Assembly: GCA_947497145.1 (NCBI GenBank) | Contig: CANMFQ010000008.1 | Span: 159,313 to 223,312 of the forward strand | Direction: 5' to 3' | Length of the DNA stretch: 64,000 nt | Origin: an uncultured Flavobacteriaceae bacterium | Lineage (GTDB): Bacteria > Bacteroidota > Bacteroidia > Flavobacteriales > Flavobacteriaceae | Shown here: one piece after another, positions 8,968 to 19,109 of the stretch | How positions within the stretch are numbered: position 1 is the stretch's first letter | Layout: each line of letters begins with the position of its first letter | Notes under the pieces: generated by a model | What the model was told of the DNA's origin: nothing | The model's input: the letters and a program-made list of their open reading frames with translations, nothing else | Databases searched by the model: none | Program-made: the position numbers and the translations under genes

Positions 8968-10356
8968 ATGACACTAATCAAATCAATTTCAGGTATACGT
9001 GGTACCATAGGAGGACAATCAGGCGATAACTTAACCCCTATAGATGCGGTCAAATTTGCTGCTGCCTATGGCGTATGGCTAAAAGAATATGCTAAAAAGG
9101 AAAAACTAACTGTAGTTATTGGGCGTGATGCTCGACTATCAGGTGAAATGATTCAGAATTTGGTGGTTTCTACCTTGGTAGGTTTAGGTATTGATGTAAT
9201 TGATTTAGACCTTTCAACAACGCCAACTGTTGAAATTGCAGTACCATTAGAAAAAGCTGATGGGGGTATTATTCTTACCGCAAGTCACAATCCTAAGCAA
9301 TGGAATGCCTTAAAATTATTGAATGAGAAAGGAGAATTTTTAAACGCTGCCGAAGGAGCTTTAATTCTAGAAATAGCCGAGAAAGAAGATTTTTCTTTTG
9401 CTGAAGTTGATGATTTAGGAAGCATCACCAGAAACGATTCGTATATAGACATACATATTGATGAAGTTTTGAATTTGTCTTTGGTGGATGCCGATACTAT
9501 CCGAAAAGCAAAATTTAAGGTGGTCGTTGACGGAGTTAATTCTACTGGAGGAATTGCTATTCCAAAGCTTTTGGAAGAACTTGGTGTGGAAGTTGTAAAA
9601 TTGTATTGTGAACCATCAGGGCATTTTCCTCATAATCCTGAACCGCTAAAAGAGCACTTAGGGGATATTTGTGAATTGGTTATTAAAGAAAAAGCAGATT
9701 TCGGAATTGTTGTTGACCCCGATGTAGACCGTTTAGCTTTTATTAGTAATGACGGCGAAATGTTTGGCGAAGAATATACCTTGGTTGCTTGTGCTGACTA
9801 TGTTTTGAGTAAAACGAAAGGCAATACCGTTTCTAATTTGTCTTCTTCGAGGGCATTACGTGATATATCAGAAAAACATGGCGGTACCTATGAGGCTGCT
9901 GCGGTAGGTGAGGTGAATGTAGTAACAAAAATGAAAGCTAATAATGCCGTGATAGGTGGTGAGGGTAACGGAGGTATTATTTACCCTGAAAGCCATTATG
10001 GACGTGACTCACTCGTTGGTACTGCACTATTTTTAATGTTGATGGCAGAAAAGGGTGGTACTGTTGCTGAACTTAGAGCCAGTTATCCATCGTATTTCAT
10101 GAGCAAAAAGAAAATACAGCTAACACCTGATTTGGATGTGGATGCTATATTAACTGCTATGGCTGAAAAATACAAGGATGAAGAAATTTCTACTATTGAT
10201 GGGGTAAAGATTGATTTTCCAGAGAATTGGGTGCATTTGCGCAAGTCAAATACAGAACCCATTATCAGGATTTATACCGAAGCCAAAAGTCAGTCAGAAG
10301 CCGATTTGCTAGCGGATAGAATTATTAATGAGATAAAGGAAGCTGCAGGAATTTAA
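8968..10356 (+). CDS. glmM: Phosphoglucosamine mutase
   Basis: The protein has 462 residues. Its start MTLIKSISGIRGTIGG carries the family's ISGIRG. The catalytic phosphoserine loop is TASHNP with S106. The metal-binding loop is DPDVDR (D250, D252, D254). GEGNGG and the C-terminal phosphate-binding RKSNTEPIIRIYTEA are present. It interconverts glucosamine-6-phosphate and glucosamine-1-phosphate for UDP-GlcNAc, peptidoglycan and LPS. Members of this branch in Bacteroidota are sometimes annotated as phosphomannomutase, so substrate assignment is by similarity. It has its own promoter box and a strong terminator. Confidence 0.9.
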   Translation: MTLIKSISGIRGTIGGQSGDNLTPIDAVKFAAAYGVWLKEYAKKEKLTVVIGRDARLSGEMIQNLVVSTLVGLGIDVIDLDLSTTPTVEIAVPLEKADGGIILTASHNPKQWNALKLLNEKGEFLNAAEGALILEIAEKEDFSFAEVDDLGSITRNDSYIDIHIDEVLNLSLVDADTIRKAKFKVVVDGVNSTGGIAIPKLLEELGVEVVKLYCEPSGHFPHNPEPLKEHLGDICELVIKEKADFGIVVDPDVDRLAFISNDGEMFGEEYTLVACADYVLSKTKGNTVSNLSSSRALRDISEKHGGTYEAAAVGEVNVVTKMKANNAVIGGEGNGGIIYPESHYGRDSLVGTALFLMLMAEKGGTVAELRASYPSYFMSKKKIQLTPDLDVDAILTAMAEKYKDEEISTIDGVKIDFPENWVHLRKSNTEPIIRIYTEAKSQSEADLLADRIINEIKEAAGI

Positions 10357-10476
10357 TCACTGATTGACAATCAAAGCATTCATTATTAAGGTTTTGTCTG
10401 TCAATGGCAGTTATTTTTTCGGAAGCATATCGTGGACCCTTGGTGTGATGTTGTTCATTTTCTCATCTCATCTAGA

Positions 10477-10525
10477 ATAAACTATAAAGGCTCGTTTGCT
10501 AAGCAGACGAGCCTTTATAGTTTAT
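10477..10525. terminator. Bidirectional terminator between glmM and the hydroxylase gene
   Basis: A perfect 19-bp stem (10477-10495 with 10507-10525) encloses an 11-nt loop. It lies between two convergent genes and has T-rich flanks on both strands. Confidence 0.85.
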
Positions 10526-10569
10526 ACTTATTTTTAACAGTGTACCTAATATGTTTAGGCTGTTCTTGT

Positions 10570-11559
10570 TTACTTTTTTGTAGCTTCAATGTAATTATTT
10601 CGTACAATTTTGGCTGTTTGGTGTGCTCCTGTATGACTCCATCCTGGGGGCATAAAGATGTACAGGAATTTATTTTTCAGCCCAGGAGCATGAAAGATGT
10701 CTTTTACCAAAGCTATGATTTCGCCAAAATAAACATCAATAAAATTCCCTGAATCCATTTCTCGGGTAATTCCGTATTGAATGTCAATATCGTATTGCTC
10801 ATCTTGGTAGGTGCCAAACACTTTGTCCCAAATATTGAGAAGATTACAAAAATTAGTATCCATATATAAAGGGTTTCTAGCATGATGCACCCGATGATGC
10901 GAAGGGGTTAAAATTAGCTTGTTTAAAAAACCTAAGCGGCCATCTTTAATAAGGTTTTCACCCACATGAATAAATGCACCGTAAGTACCGTCAATAAACA
11001 TGATTACAAATAAAAGTTCTGGTTGAATGCCCAATAAAATACATACCGTTGTACGAATCACATCAGCATAAGGGGCTTCAAGAAAAAAATGGGCATGGGT
11101 AACCGAAAGGTTCATATCTTCAGGGGCATGGTGGGTAGAATGTAAGCACCAAAAAAGCCGTACTTTATGCCCTAAATAGTGGTAAATGAAATGACCAAAT
11201 TCCCAAACAATATAACCGTAAATTATCCAATACCAAGTTATGCCAGCTTTAAAAGGTGCATAAGGTTCAAGCCATCCAATGATATAGGTAACCATAGCAA
11301 TGGCAATAAACCGCCCTACAATTCTATTAAATAGGTAAATTAAAAAATTTACTTTATATACTTTGGTTTGCGGTTTTTTATAAATGAATCCTAAAATTAA
11401 CTCCAGAATAAGCAATAGAGGTATAATAGGGTATATTAAAGCAGTAATACCTTCGTAGGTTTTAAAAGCACTATAATTACCAGTGCTTAAAATTTCCCAA
11501 GCTTGAGAAATTCCAAGAAATCCGATGATTTCATTGTATAGCGTTTCTAAAATTTCCAT
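10570..11559 (-). CDS. Sterol desaturase / fatty acid hydroxylase family membrane protein
   Basis: The protein has 329 residues with four to five TM segments, for example ALIYPIIPLLLILELILGFI and FIAIAMVTYIIGWL. It carries the di-iron His clusters of the superfamily: HFIYHYLGH starting at H123, then LHSTHHAPEDMN, and later SHHRVHHAR. The enzyme class uses di-iron and O2 to hydroxylate or desaturate lipid chains in the membrane. The true substrate is unknown. Bacterial members act on ornithine lipids, carotenoids or sterol-like lipids, and nothing nearby discriminates between these. It converges with glmM across a shared terminator. Confidence 0.88.
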   Translation of the reverse strand: MEILETLYNEIIGFLGISQAWEILSTGNYSAFKTYEGITALIYPIIPLLLILELILGFIYKKPQTKVYKVNFLIYLFNRIVGRFIAIAMVTYIIGWLEPYAPFKAGITWYWIIYGYIVWEFGHFIYHYLGHKVRLFWCLHSTHHAPEDMNLSVTHAHFFLEAPYADVIRTTVCILLGIQPELLFVIMFIDGTYGAFIHVGENLIKDGRLGFLNKLILTPSHHRVHHARNPLYMDTNFCNLLNIWDKVFGTYQDEQYDIDIQYGITREMDSGNFIDVYFGEIIALVKDIFHAPGLKNKFLYIFMPPGWSHTGAHQTAKIVRNNYIEATKK

Positions 11560-11859
11560 TTTTTTAATAGGTTTTGTGGTTGGACTTTGTTTGATATAGG
11601 GTCAAAACCTAAATGTAGTTTTTTTTATGTAAAATTGGAAATTTTGCCTTGATTCATTGTCTCCACAAGCGAAAAAATGAGATTCTTAGTTTCGTTCATT
11701 TCACGTGTTAGAAATTGTATTTCTAGTCCTGTTTCTTGGTTCTCGTTTCTCTCTTTCTCTCTTCTCTAGTCTATTTTCGATTTAGAACCAATAAGATTTA
11801 GCTAAAAAATGGCGATGAATTGCAGTTTAAATGATAAAATAGGTGTTTCTGACCAGAGG
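11560..11859. other. 300-bp gap, no gene seen
   Basis: The only notable content is a strongly strand-asymmetric pyrimidine tract at about 11728-11770 (repeated TCTCTT units). I saw no ORF, hairpin or promoter box. Confidence 0.5.
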
Positions 11860-12747
11860 CTACTTAAAAGCCTCAGGTACTTTGTCTCTATGCTTCCATC
11901 TTTTGTGAGTCCAGAGGTAGTATGCCGGTTTTTCCCTAATTTGTTGTTCTGTCAACCTTAAAAAGGTATCGGTAATTTCATTTTTTGCAGTTTGGCTTCC
12001 CGAGGTGGTGATAGGAATAAATTCCGCATTATAAAAGCCTCTTTTGACCTTGGTTACTTTTAAGAAAACTACGGCTAAATCCATTTTTCTTGCCATAGTT
12101 TCTGCGCCAACAAAAACAGGTACTTTGATACCCATGAATTCCGTCCAGTATTTGGCTCTATGTACCTGCGGCGATTGGTCACTTACCATTCCAAATGTGC
12201 CAATGATACCATTTTGTTTATTACGCACCACGGTTTTTACGGTTTCATTTTGCGAAATTAAAGTGGTATTCCAACGAGCTCGAACTCTTTTTATCCATTT
12301 ATCAAAATAATCATTCCCTATTTTTTGATAAACAGCATACCCTTTTGAATTTACATAATTATTCATACTCACTGGCCATTCCCAGTTGGCGTAATGAGGT
12401 AGTAAAATTAAGGTGCTTTTTGTTTTTTCAATTTCTATTAATTTTTCAATATTAACGACGTTAAATCGTTTTTTTACTTCTGATTTACTGAGGCTCATGG
12501 TTTTTACCATTTCTAAAAACATATCACACATATGCTTAAAAAAGTCTTTTCGTATGCCAAGAATTTCTTCCTCACTTTTCTCAGGAAATACTAATTTAAG
12601 GTTTTGATAAACTACCTTTTTTCGGTAACCAATAACATGGTATATCAACACGAAAAAGAAATCGGATAATAGATAAAAAATGCGATATGGTAGTATTGAA
12701 ACCAACCAAAGTGCAGGGTATACTAAAATAAAAACAAGTAGCTGCAT
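11860..12747 (-). CDS. Lysophospholipid / lipid A acyltransferase, LpxL-HtrB family
   Basis: The protein has 295 residues. One N-terminal TM anchor lies at about 4-25. The LpxL catalytic motif HYANWE gives H118 and E123 in H-x4-E form. The later GMVSDQSP block (DQS) and the ending YLWTHKRWKHR, a W-x-H-x-R-W-K-like signature, are typical. It would add secondary acyl chains to lipid A on the cytoplasmic face of the inner membrane. Bacteroidota members may instead act on other lipids. It is transcribed divergently from the rhomboid gene, 60 bp apart. Confidence 0.9.
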   Translation of the reverse strand: MQLLVFILVYPALWLVSILPYRIFYLLSDFFFVLIYHVIGYRKKVVYQNLKLVFPEKSEEEILGIRKDFFKHMCDMFLEMVKTMSLSKSEVKKRFNVVNIEKLIEIEKTKSTLILLPHYANWEWPVSMNNYVNSKGYAVYQKIGNDYFDKWIKRVRARWNTTLISQNETVKTVVRNKQNGIIGTFGMVSDQSPQVHRAKYWTEFMGIKVPVFVGAETMARKMDLAVVFLKVTKVKRGFYNAEFIPITTSGSQTAKNEITDTFLRLTEQQIREKPAYYLWTHKRWKHRDKVPEAFK

Positions 12748-12775
12748 GTAAAAGACATATTAGCGCAAAGATAGT

Positions 12776-12783
12776 TATATTTG
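12776..12783 (+). promoter_or_regulatory. Candidate -7 box TATATTTG of the rhomboid gene
   Basis: Exact TAnnTTTG match, 24 nt before the ATG at 12808. The box includes the TTG that could be misread as an upstream start codon (12781). This is why the ATG was chosen. Confidence 0.55.
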
Positions 12784-12807
12784 ACACTTAATTTAACGTA
12801 TTATTCA

Positions 12808-13458
12808 ATGGATAACATCCACCTAGCCACTTTAATTATTATTGGCGCAAACATTCTCGTTTCTCTCAAAGGTTTTAGTGATATTTCTTTTTTTGAAAGA
12901 TATAAATTTTGCATAGGTCCTATAAATTCAGGGCAAAAAGAACGTATGGTGACTTCTGGCTTCTTGCATGTAGACATTTCACATCTTTTGTTTAATATGC
13001 TAACCCTTTATTTTTTTGCAAACGTTGTCATTCAAGGGTTTGGAGCGCCAAAATTTGTGATTATATATGTAGTAAGTTTAATTGCAGGTAGTTTGTTGGC
13101 TGTATTTTTTCATAAAGATGAACCGTACTATAGTGCCGTAGGAGCTAGTGGAGCAGTAACAGGCATATTGTATTCTGCAATTTTATTGCAACCCGGTATG
13201 GATTTGTACCTATATTTTATTCCTATTCCCATTCCAGCATATGTGCTTGGAATTGGCTATTTGTTATATTCTATTTACGGAATGAAAAAGCGTTTGGGAA
13301 ACATTGGCCATACAGCACATTTTGGAGGTGCTATTGGCGGATATGTAGCAACCTTACTATTCAATCCTGATTTGGTTTTTACCTCCACTCTTATGGTTGT
13401 ACTTTTAGCTATACCTATTGTTATCTTGTTTGTGATGGAGAAGATGGGAAAGATATAG
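12808..13458 (+). CDS. Rhomboid family intramembrane serine protease
   Basis: The protein has 216 residues from the ATG at 12808. It has six predicted TM helices. The L1/TM2 block HVDISHLLFNMLTLYFF is present. The catalytic Ser is in GASGAVTG (S114). The catalytic His is in HTAHFGGAIGG (H171 within AHxGG), with the Gly-rich helix packing typical of the family. It cleaves TM segments of membrane proteins; the substrate is unknown. The upstream region has a -7 box and is shared with the divergent acyltransferase gene. No partner gene is obvious. Confidence 0.93.
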   Translation: MDNIHLATLIIIGANILVSLKGFSDISFFERYKFCIGPINSGQKERMVTSGFLHVDISHLLFNMLTLYFFANVVIQGFGAPKFVIIYVVSLIAGSLLAVFFHKDEPYYSAVGASGAVTGILYSAILLQPGMDLYLYFIPIPIPAYVLGIGYLLYSIYGMKKRLGNIGHTAHFGGAIGGYVATLLFNPDLVFTSTLMVVLLAIPIVILFVMEKMGKI

Positions 13459-13676
13459 GTTTTACCAAATAGTAACCGTTCGATACTACCAGATAAAGAA
13501 ATTACTAAAATTTCGTCATTTTAAAACGGCAGTATTGTTCAAGTAAATTTTCTTAAAAAGCTATCTGCATACGCCATTTCGTACTTCTATAGTGAGTATT
13601 ATAAGGTGTCAAAACCAATGAATAGGTAGGTTTTTTCATATTTAATATCCCTTAGCGCAAGCAACTATAATTGATA

Positions 13677-15587
13677 TTAATCAATACTTTTATCGCCCTT
13701 TAAGTGCGTTTCTAAAAATTTCAAGATTTCGCTATAGGCTTTTATTTGATTTTCTTTTTTTACAAAACCGTGTCCTTCATCGTCAAACAATACATACTCC
13801 ACAGGAACCCCATTATTACGAACGCCAGCAACAATTTCATCTGATTCTACTTGCAGTACACGCGGGTCTTGCGCTCCCTGTAAAACGAGTAAAGGTTTGG
13901 TTACTTTATCTGTATGAAAAAGGGGTGATATTTTGCGTAAACGAACAGAATCAGCACTATTAGGGTCTCCTAATTCAAGATACAATGCTTCCTTTTGAGC
14001 TTCCCACCATGCAGGAATACTTCTGAGTGTACGTATCCAATTGGTAACGCCATAGATATTGACGCCTACATCAAATTCTTCAGGAGTAAAGGTTAATGCA
14101 GCCATAGTCATGTATCCGCCGTAAGAACCACCAATTATTCCAATTTTTTCAGCATCAATTTCGACCTGTTTGGCCAGCCAGTCTTTTCCTGCAACGCAAT
14201 CTTTTAAATCTTTGTCACCATGATTACGGTCATCCATTTGAAAAAATGATTTTCCGTATCCACTACTGCCTCTGTTGTTAACGGCTAAAACAGCATATCC
14301 ATGATTTGTTAAATATTGAATCAGCGGACTAAAGTTTTGTCTTGATTGCCCACCAGGACCACCGTGTACCCATACCAGAGCGGGTACTTTATTGGTTGCT
14401 GATGCTTGATGTGGTTTGTAATAAATAGCAGGAATCTCTAATCCGTCAAAAGAAGGGTATCGAATAACCTGGGCATGAACTAAATCTTGCGGTTGAATTT
14501 CAGCATTCAACACATTGGTTAATTGCGTTTTTGTAGCTGTGGCCAAATCATAAACATACAAGTTTGAGGGGGTATGAGAACCACCAGCATAAAAACTCAT
14601 CAATGTTTCATCAGCAGAGAAATTTACATTGGAAACATTCATACCTTTAAGTGTGGGTAGTTTTATATGTTTTCCAGATGCGGTAGCTATAATTTCAATA
14701 GCGTTTTTAGCATCTTCATTTACATAAATGACTTTGTATTTGCCACTATCTGTGAAAGATAAACCAACAATATCCCAGCTCTTGGTCATAATTTTTTCGC
14801 TTGTTTTTGCTGCAATATCGTATTTCATTAACTGCGCAAATTCGTTGCCATCATCAGAAGTATAATACAAGGATTTTCCATCAGGGTCAAAGTCCTGTGG
14901 TGTATTGGAACTTTGGGTACTGTTTATTTTAGTTAAAGATTTGTCTTTCATTCCATACAGGTACAAATCGTTGTCATTGGTGTTTATTGGTTTTACCAGC
15001 GACAGGTATTTTTTGTCCTTAGATAAATTCCCTAAAAAATAACCATCATTATTTTGATATATCAATTTTGGAGTAAAGGTTTTTGTGTCCATTTCATAGA
15101 GGTCGGTGTAGCGTTTGTCTCTTTTGTTAGAGCTGTAGAAAAAACTATTCTTATCCGCAGCCCATCCTTTAAAGCTAGCTCTAGCACCTTTTGCAGGGGT
15201 TAAATCTTTTAGACTCCCATCGATATCACGTAGGTAAATATGAAAAATTTCATCGCCATTACCGTCCATGCGAAAAAGCATACGTTCATCATCAGGAAAA
15301 TAAGAGATACTGTATACTGATGAGCTATCTGATTGGGTAATGGGCTTAAGTTCACCGCCGGTAGTAGCTATGGTATACATGTTGAAAATACCTGAACGAT
15401 TACTTGAAAGCAACATTTTTGATTTGTCAGGAGAAAAACTTCCGCCACGAATAGCTTCATTATCCATCATTTGCTCAATGGTATAGGTTTTTATGGTTTC
15501 TCCAATGCTCGTTGCTGTTTTTTTTGTGTTTTCTTGGCAACCAGAAATTAGGAGTATAATACTTACAATTGATGCGATTTTTTTCAT
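13677..15587 (-). CDS. S9 family peptidase (prolyl oligopeptidase type), lipoprotein
   Basis: The protein has 636 residues from the ATG at 15587. The ORF extends 14 codons further, but MKKIASIVSIILLISGC is a clean lipoprotein signal. An N-terminal TolB/DPP-like beta-propeller spans about 30-370 with repeated SPDKSKMLLSSNRSG and YFPDDERMLF type blades. A C-terminal alpha/beta hydrolase domain follows, with nucleophile GGSYGGYM (S488) and catalytic DDEGHGF. Such enzymes trim oligopeptides in the periplasm, often after proline or as dipeptidyl/acylaminoacyl peptidases. Fine specificity cannot be read from the sequence. Confidence 0.93.
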   Translation of the reverse strand: MKKIASIVSIILLISGCQENTKKTATSIGETIKTYTIEQMMDNEAIRGGSFSPDKSKMLLSSNRSGIFNMYTIATTGGELKPITQSDSSSVYSISYFPDDERMLFRMDGNGDEIFHIYLRDIDGSLKDLTPAKGARASFKGWAADKNSFFYSSNKRDKRYTDLYEMDTKTFTPKLIYQNNDGYFLGNLSKDKKYLSLVKPINTNDNDLYLYGMKDKSLTKINSTQSSNTPQDFDPDGKSLYYTSDDGNEFAQLMKYDIAAKTSEKIMTKSWDIVGLSFTDSGKYKVIYVNEDAKNAIEIIATASGKHIKLPTLKGMNVSNVNFSADETLMSFYAGGSHTPSNLYVYDLATATKTQLTNVLNAEIQPQDLVHAQVIRYPSFDGLEIPAIYYKPHQASATNKVPALVWVHGGPGGQSRQNFSPLIQYLTNHGYAVLAVNNRGSSGYGKSFFQMDDRNHGDKDLKDCVAGKDWLAKQVEIDAEKIGIIGGSYGGYMTMAALTFTPEEFDVGVNIYGVTNWIRTLRSIPAWWEAQKEALYLELGDPNSADSVRLRKISPLFHTDKVTKPLLVLQGAQDPRVLQVESDEIVAGVRNNGVPVEYVLFDDEGHGFVKKENQIKAYSEILKFLETHLKGDKSID

Positions 15588-15663
15588 GATGATGTTTTGT
15601 TGTATTTGTTTTAAAGAAACAGGGCACACATGGATTAATAATGGTTGAAAAAAGAAGCTAATA

Positions 15664-15702
15664 ACAAGAGGCTAGCTTTAAAAATAGTAGCTAGCCTCTT
15701 GT
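15664..15702 (-). terminator. Terminator after the BNR-repeat gene
   Basis: A perfect 14-bp stem (ACAAGAGGCTAGCT / AGCTAGCCTCTTGT) with an 11-nt loop, followed on the minus strand by a T-rich run. It lies 8 bp past the stop at 15710. Confidence 0.85.
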
Positions 15703-15709
15703 AACTGAT

Positions 15710-18700
15710 TTAGTCCAATTCAAATATTTTGGTCTCTTTGAAAGGAGAAACTTCAAGTTCTTCAATAGTTGTTTTGTATGTTTTCCATGAAGAATTAAAA
15801 AACATGTTTGTTTTTTCTAAAGCCGCTTTAAGGTCTGCTTTTGCAAATGAAATAAGCTTACGTTCTGTTGCAGTGAGTCCTGTTTTTCGCGAGGCTACGT
15901 AGTAACTAGCATTGTTTATACGTTGCATAACGGTAACATCAGGACTTCTTGTGAGTCCTTGACGCTTGTCTTCTTTACCAATGTATATGGCCATTACCGA
16001 GTCAATAGCCTTTACAATTTCAGTTGATGCTTTAATTTGAGCTTTGAATTTTTCCTTATCTAGTGCTTTAAGATCCTTAGCGTATTTATTGGCAATATTT
16101 TTACTTTCAACCAATTGTTTTACAGCGTCTGCTGCTTTTTGAGTCATAGCCTCAATTTTACCTGACTCGTCATATATTTCGGCTATTACTGCTGTCGATG
16201 TTTTTAGTCTGGGGTCTGGTTTTACCGTAATCATCGTTTGGTCTGTGATATCTCCAAAAGACATTTTTACAGTGTAGGTGCCTGGTTTTACCCTTCTTCC
16301 TCCGCTTTCATTTTTGTTTTTTGAAAGTTTTCGTGAGGGGTAATTGGGGCCTTTTTCATCCATTCTCCAGTAAATTCTATGAAAGCCTGCTTTTTCAGGA
16401 GTTTTATATTTTAAGGTACGTAATAATCGCTCTCCCTCGTAAAATTGAAATTGGATAGAATCTTTTTTCTGTACCCCTGTTAATTTAGGTTTGTCGTCAG
16501 CTTCTTTTTCTTTCTCTTTATCCTTTTTTGATTTGTCTTCCTTTTTCTTTCCTTCTTTGAGATAATAGGTAATCATGGCGCCTTTTTTTCTATTCGTGGC
16601 GTTATACAAGGCGTCTGCTCCAAAACGACTGCCAGTAGGTTGTTGGTAAGCAGCTTGATAGGCTGTTGGTGGTGTGAAAATTTTAGCATCAGCATTTAAA
16701 ATAGTTTTGTCTGCTGCCAAAGCTCGTAAGGGTCTAATATCATCAACAACCCATGCAGCACGACCAAAAGTACCAATTACCAAATCATGTTCTCTGGGGT
16801 GAATGATTAAATCTTTGGTAGAAACAGTAGGAAACCCTTCTGTCCATTTTTGCCATTTTTCTCCAGCATTAAAAGAGATGTATAGTCCGTCATCGGTACC
16901 TAAGAACAATAAATTAGGGTTTTCTATATCTTCAACGATAGAAAGTGTATAGCTTTTTACATCATTCTCATCAACGATACGTTCCCAAGTTTTACCGTAA
17001 TTTTTGGTTCTATAGGCATAGGGAGTATAATTAAAACGACGATAATCATTGGCTATTAAAAGTGCTTCTCCTTTATTTTTATTCGAAGCTTTTATTTGAG
17101 GTATCCAGCTGCCAGCGGGTAAGCCTTTGATGTTTTTAGTAACATCTATCCAAGTTTCACCTCCGTTTTGGGTGTAGTGCACACGACCATCATCAGAACC
17201 TACCCATAACATATCTTTTTCTATGGGCGATGGCTCAACAACCAAAATAGTGGTATGATTTTCAGCTCCTGTAGCATCAATACTTAAGCCACCACTTTCA
17301 CTTTGCTTTTGCTTTTCAGGATCATTCGTTGTTAAGTCAGGAGAAATCACAGTCCATGTCAGGCCTTTATCGGTACTTTTATGTACAAATTGACTCCCAA
17401 AATACACCGTACTGTTATCAAATGGGTCTTGACCAATGGCAGCATTCCAATTAAAACGGAGTTTTGTTGTAGCATCTGGTGGGGTAGGGCGCACACTGTA
17501 ATTGTTACCCGTTTTCCAATCATAGCGTGATACATAGCCTTGCTGACTCATAGAATACCCAAATTGAGCATTATCCTTATCAGGAATCACGTCAAAACCA
17601 TCGCCAAAAGAAATTTCTTGCCAATAACTATTACGAATACCTTGTTCGCGCCATACATAGGCAGGGCCTCGCCATGAGCCATTGTCTTGCATACCTCCGT
17701 ATACATTGTAGGGGTACTCATTGTCTACGTTGATATGGTAAAACTGTGCCACAGGAATATTACCAATAAAACGCCATGATTTGCCACCGTCTTTGGTGAT
17801 ATTCATACCACCATCATTACCATCCATCATGAACTGGCCATTTTCTGGATGTATCCACCATGCATGATGATCAGGGTGTACGCCGTTATTTGCTCGGTAG
17901 GCAGGCATTAATTGTTTAAAGCTTTTGCCGCCATCTTCAGAAACATTTACGTAAGTAAATACCGAATAAACCCTATTTTCATTTTGAGGATCAACATATA
18001 TTTCTGAATAATAAAAAGGGCGATTACCAATGTCAGCTTTATTGTTTACCATTTTCCATTTAAAACCACCATCTACAGATTTGTAAAGCGCATTCTTTTT
18101 AGATTCAATAAGTGCATAAATTACATCTGGCTTACTGGGCGCAATAGCTATTCCTATACGACCCAAATTTCCTTTGGGTAAGCCATCTTCTTCGGTTAGT
18201 TTTTTCCAGTTCTTTCCTCCATCATGCGTCATATAAAGTCCACTTCCTTTTCCTCCAGAGTTAAAAAACCATGGTTCACGTTTATGTTCCCACAGCGCAG
18301 CAATTAGTTTATTGGGGTTGGTAGGATCCATTACCAAATCGGCTACGCCAGTTTTGTTATTCACAAAAAGAATCTTTTTCCACGTTTCTCCTCCATCTGT
18401 TGTTTTAAATACTCCACGCTCTGGGTGCTCACCCCAAGGAGAACCAATGGCACCTACATAGATTGTATTGGGGTCTGTAGGGTCAATTTTTATTCTGTGA
18501 ATATGCCGGGTATTTTCTAAGCCCATGGCTTTCCAGTTTTTACCTCCATCTAAAGATTTATACACCCCATAGCCACCATTTAAGCTGTTTCTAGGATTCC
18601 CTTCGCCAGTACCTACCCATATAACCGAAGGATTAGATTGTTGAATAGCAAGGGCACCAATAGAAGCAGTAGCTTCTTTATTGAAAATAGGTTCCCATTT

Positions 18701-18922
18701 AATACCGCCTGATGTGGATTTCCATACCCCACCAGAGGCGGTGCCTACGTACATAATGTCCGGGTTACTATGCACTGCATCAATGGCGGTTACTCTACCA
18801 CTCATGCCTCCAGGACCAATGTTTCTGGGTTTAAGATCTTGAATAAGATCCATTTTAAAATCTTGAGAAAAAACAACAAGGTTAATGCTAAAAATTGCGA
18901 GTACAAATAGTTTTCTGATCAT
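15710..18922 (-). CDS. Secreted VPS10/sortilin-like BNR-repeat protein ('glycosyl hydrolase'-type)
   Basis: The protein has 1070 residues. The signal peptide is MIRKLFVLAIFSINLVVFSQ. At least ten Asp-box/BNR repeats of S-x-D-x-G-x-x-W type occur, such as SLDGGKNW, TTDGGETW, THDGGKNW, TKDGGKSW, STDKGLTW and TQNGGETW. They build two large beta-propellers over about residues 25-760. An unusual Lys/Glu/Asp-rich low-complexity insert (KKEDKSKKDKEKEKE) at about 785-810 precedes a C-terminal immunoglobulin-like region and a helical tail. Databases commonly call these 'glycosyl hydrolase', but I see no catalytic residues that support that. A scaffold or binding role is equally possible. It has its own terminator. 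Confidence 0.88.
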   Translation of the reverse strand: MIRKLFVLAIFSINLVVFSQDFKMDLIQDLKPRNIGPGGMSGRVTAIDAVHSNPDIMYVGTASGGVWKSTSGGIKWEPIFNKEATASIGALAIQQSNPSVIWVGTGEGNPRNSLNGGYGVYKSLDGGKNWKAMGLENTRHIHRIKIDPTDPNTIYVGAIGSPWGEHPERGVFKTTDGGETWKKILFVNNKTGVADLVMDPTNPNKLIAALWEHKREPWFFNSGGKGSGLYMTHDGGKNWKKLTEEDGLPKGNLGRIGIAIAPSKPDVIYALIESKKNALYKSVDGGFKWKMVNNKADIGNRPFYYSEIYVDPQNENRVYSVFTYVNVSEDGGKSFKQLMPAYRANNGVHPDHHAWWIHPENGQFMMDGNDGGMNITKDGGKSWRFIGNIPVAQFYHINVDNEYPYNVYGGMQDNGSWRGPAYVWREQGIRNSYWQEISFGDGFDVIPDKDNAQFGYSMSQQGYVSRYDWKTGNNYSVRPTPPDATTKLRFNWNAAIGQDPFDNSTVYFGSQFVHKSTDKGLTWTVISPDLTTNDPEKQKQSESGGLSIDATGAENHTTILVVEPSPIEKDMLWVGSDDGRVHYTQNGGETWIDVTKNIKGLPAGSWIPQIKASNKNKGEALLIANDYRRFNYTPYAYRTKNYGKTWERIVDENDVKSYTLSIVEDIENPNLLFLGTDDGLYISFNAGEKWQKWTEGFPTVSTKDLIIHPREHDLVIGTFGRAAWVVDDIRPLRALAADKTILNADAKIFTPPTAYQAAYQQPTGSRFGADALYNATNRKKGAMITYYLKEGKKKEDKSKKDKEKEKEADDKPKLTGVQKKDSIQFQFYEGERLLRTLKYKTPEKAGFHRIYWRMDEKGPNYPSRKLSKNKNESGGRRVKPGTYTVKMSFGDITDQTMITVKPDPRLKTSTAVIAEIYDESGKIEAMTQKAADAVKQLVESKNIANKYAKDLKALDKEKFKAQIKASTEIVKAIDSVMAIYIGKEDKRQGLTRSPDVTVMQRINNASYYVASRKTGLTATERKLISFAKADLKAALEKTNMFFNSSWKTYKTTIEELEVSPFKETKIFELD

Positions 18923-19109
18923 GGTTAAAAATTAAGTTTTAAATATACTGAAACTTTACAGGAAGATTTGTACCCAGAAAGTAAAAATTTAATTTGGGTA
19001 CAAATTCTGTCATCCTCAGATGGTTTGAACAAGTGTTTTGGTGGGTGTAAAACATAGTATCTTCAATTAGAACAGCACAATAAAGAGGATAATATCGTAT
19101 ACGAGCTTT

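Noticed and set aside
11728..11770. Pyrimidine-rich tract as a regulatory element
   Set aside because: Low complexity alone, with no conserved placement or partner sequence.
15710..18922. Glycoside hydrolase function for the BNR protein
   Set aside because: Only Asp-box repeats are visible and no catalytic residues could be named.
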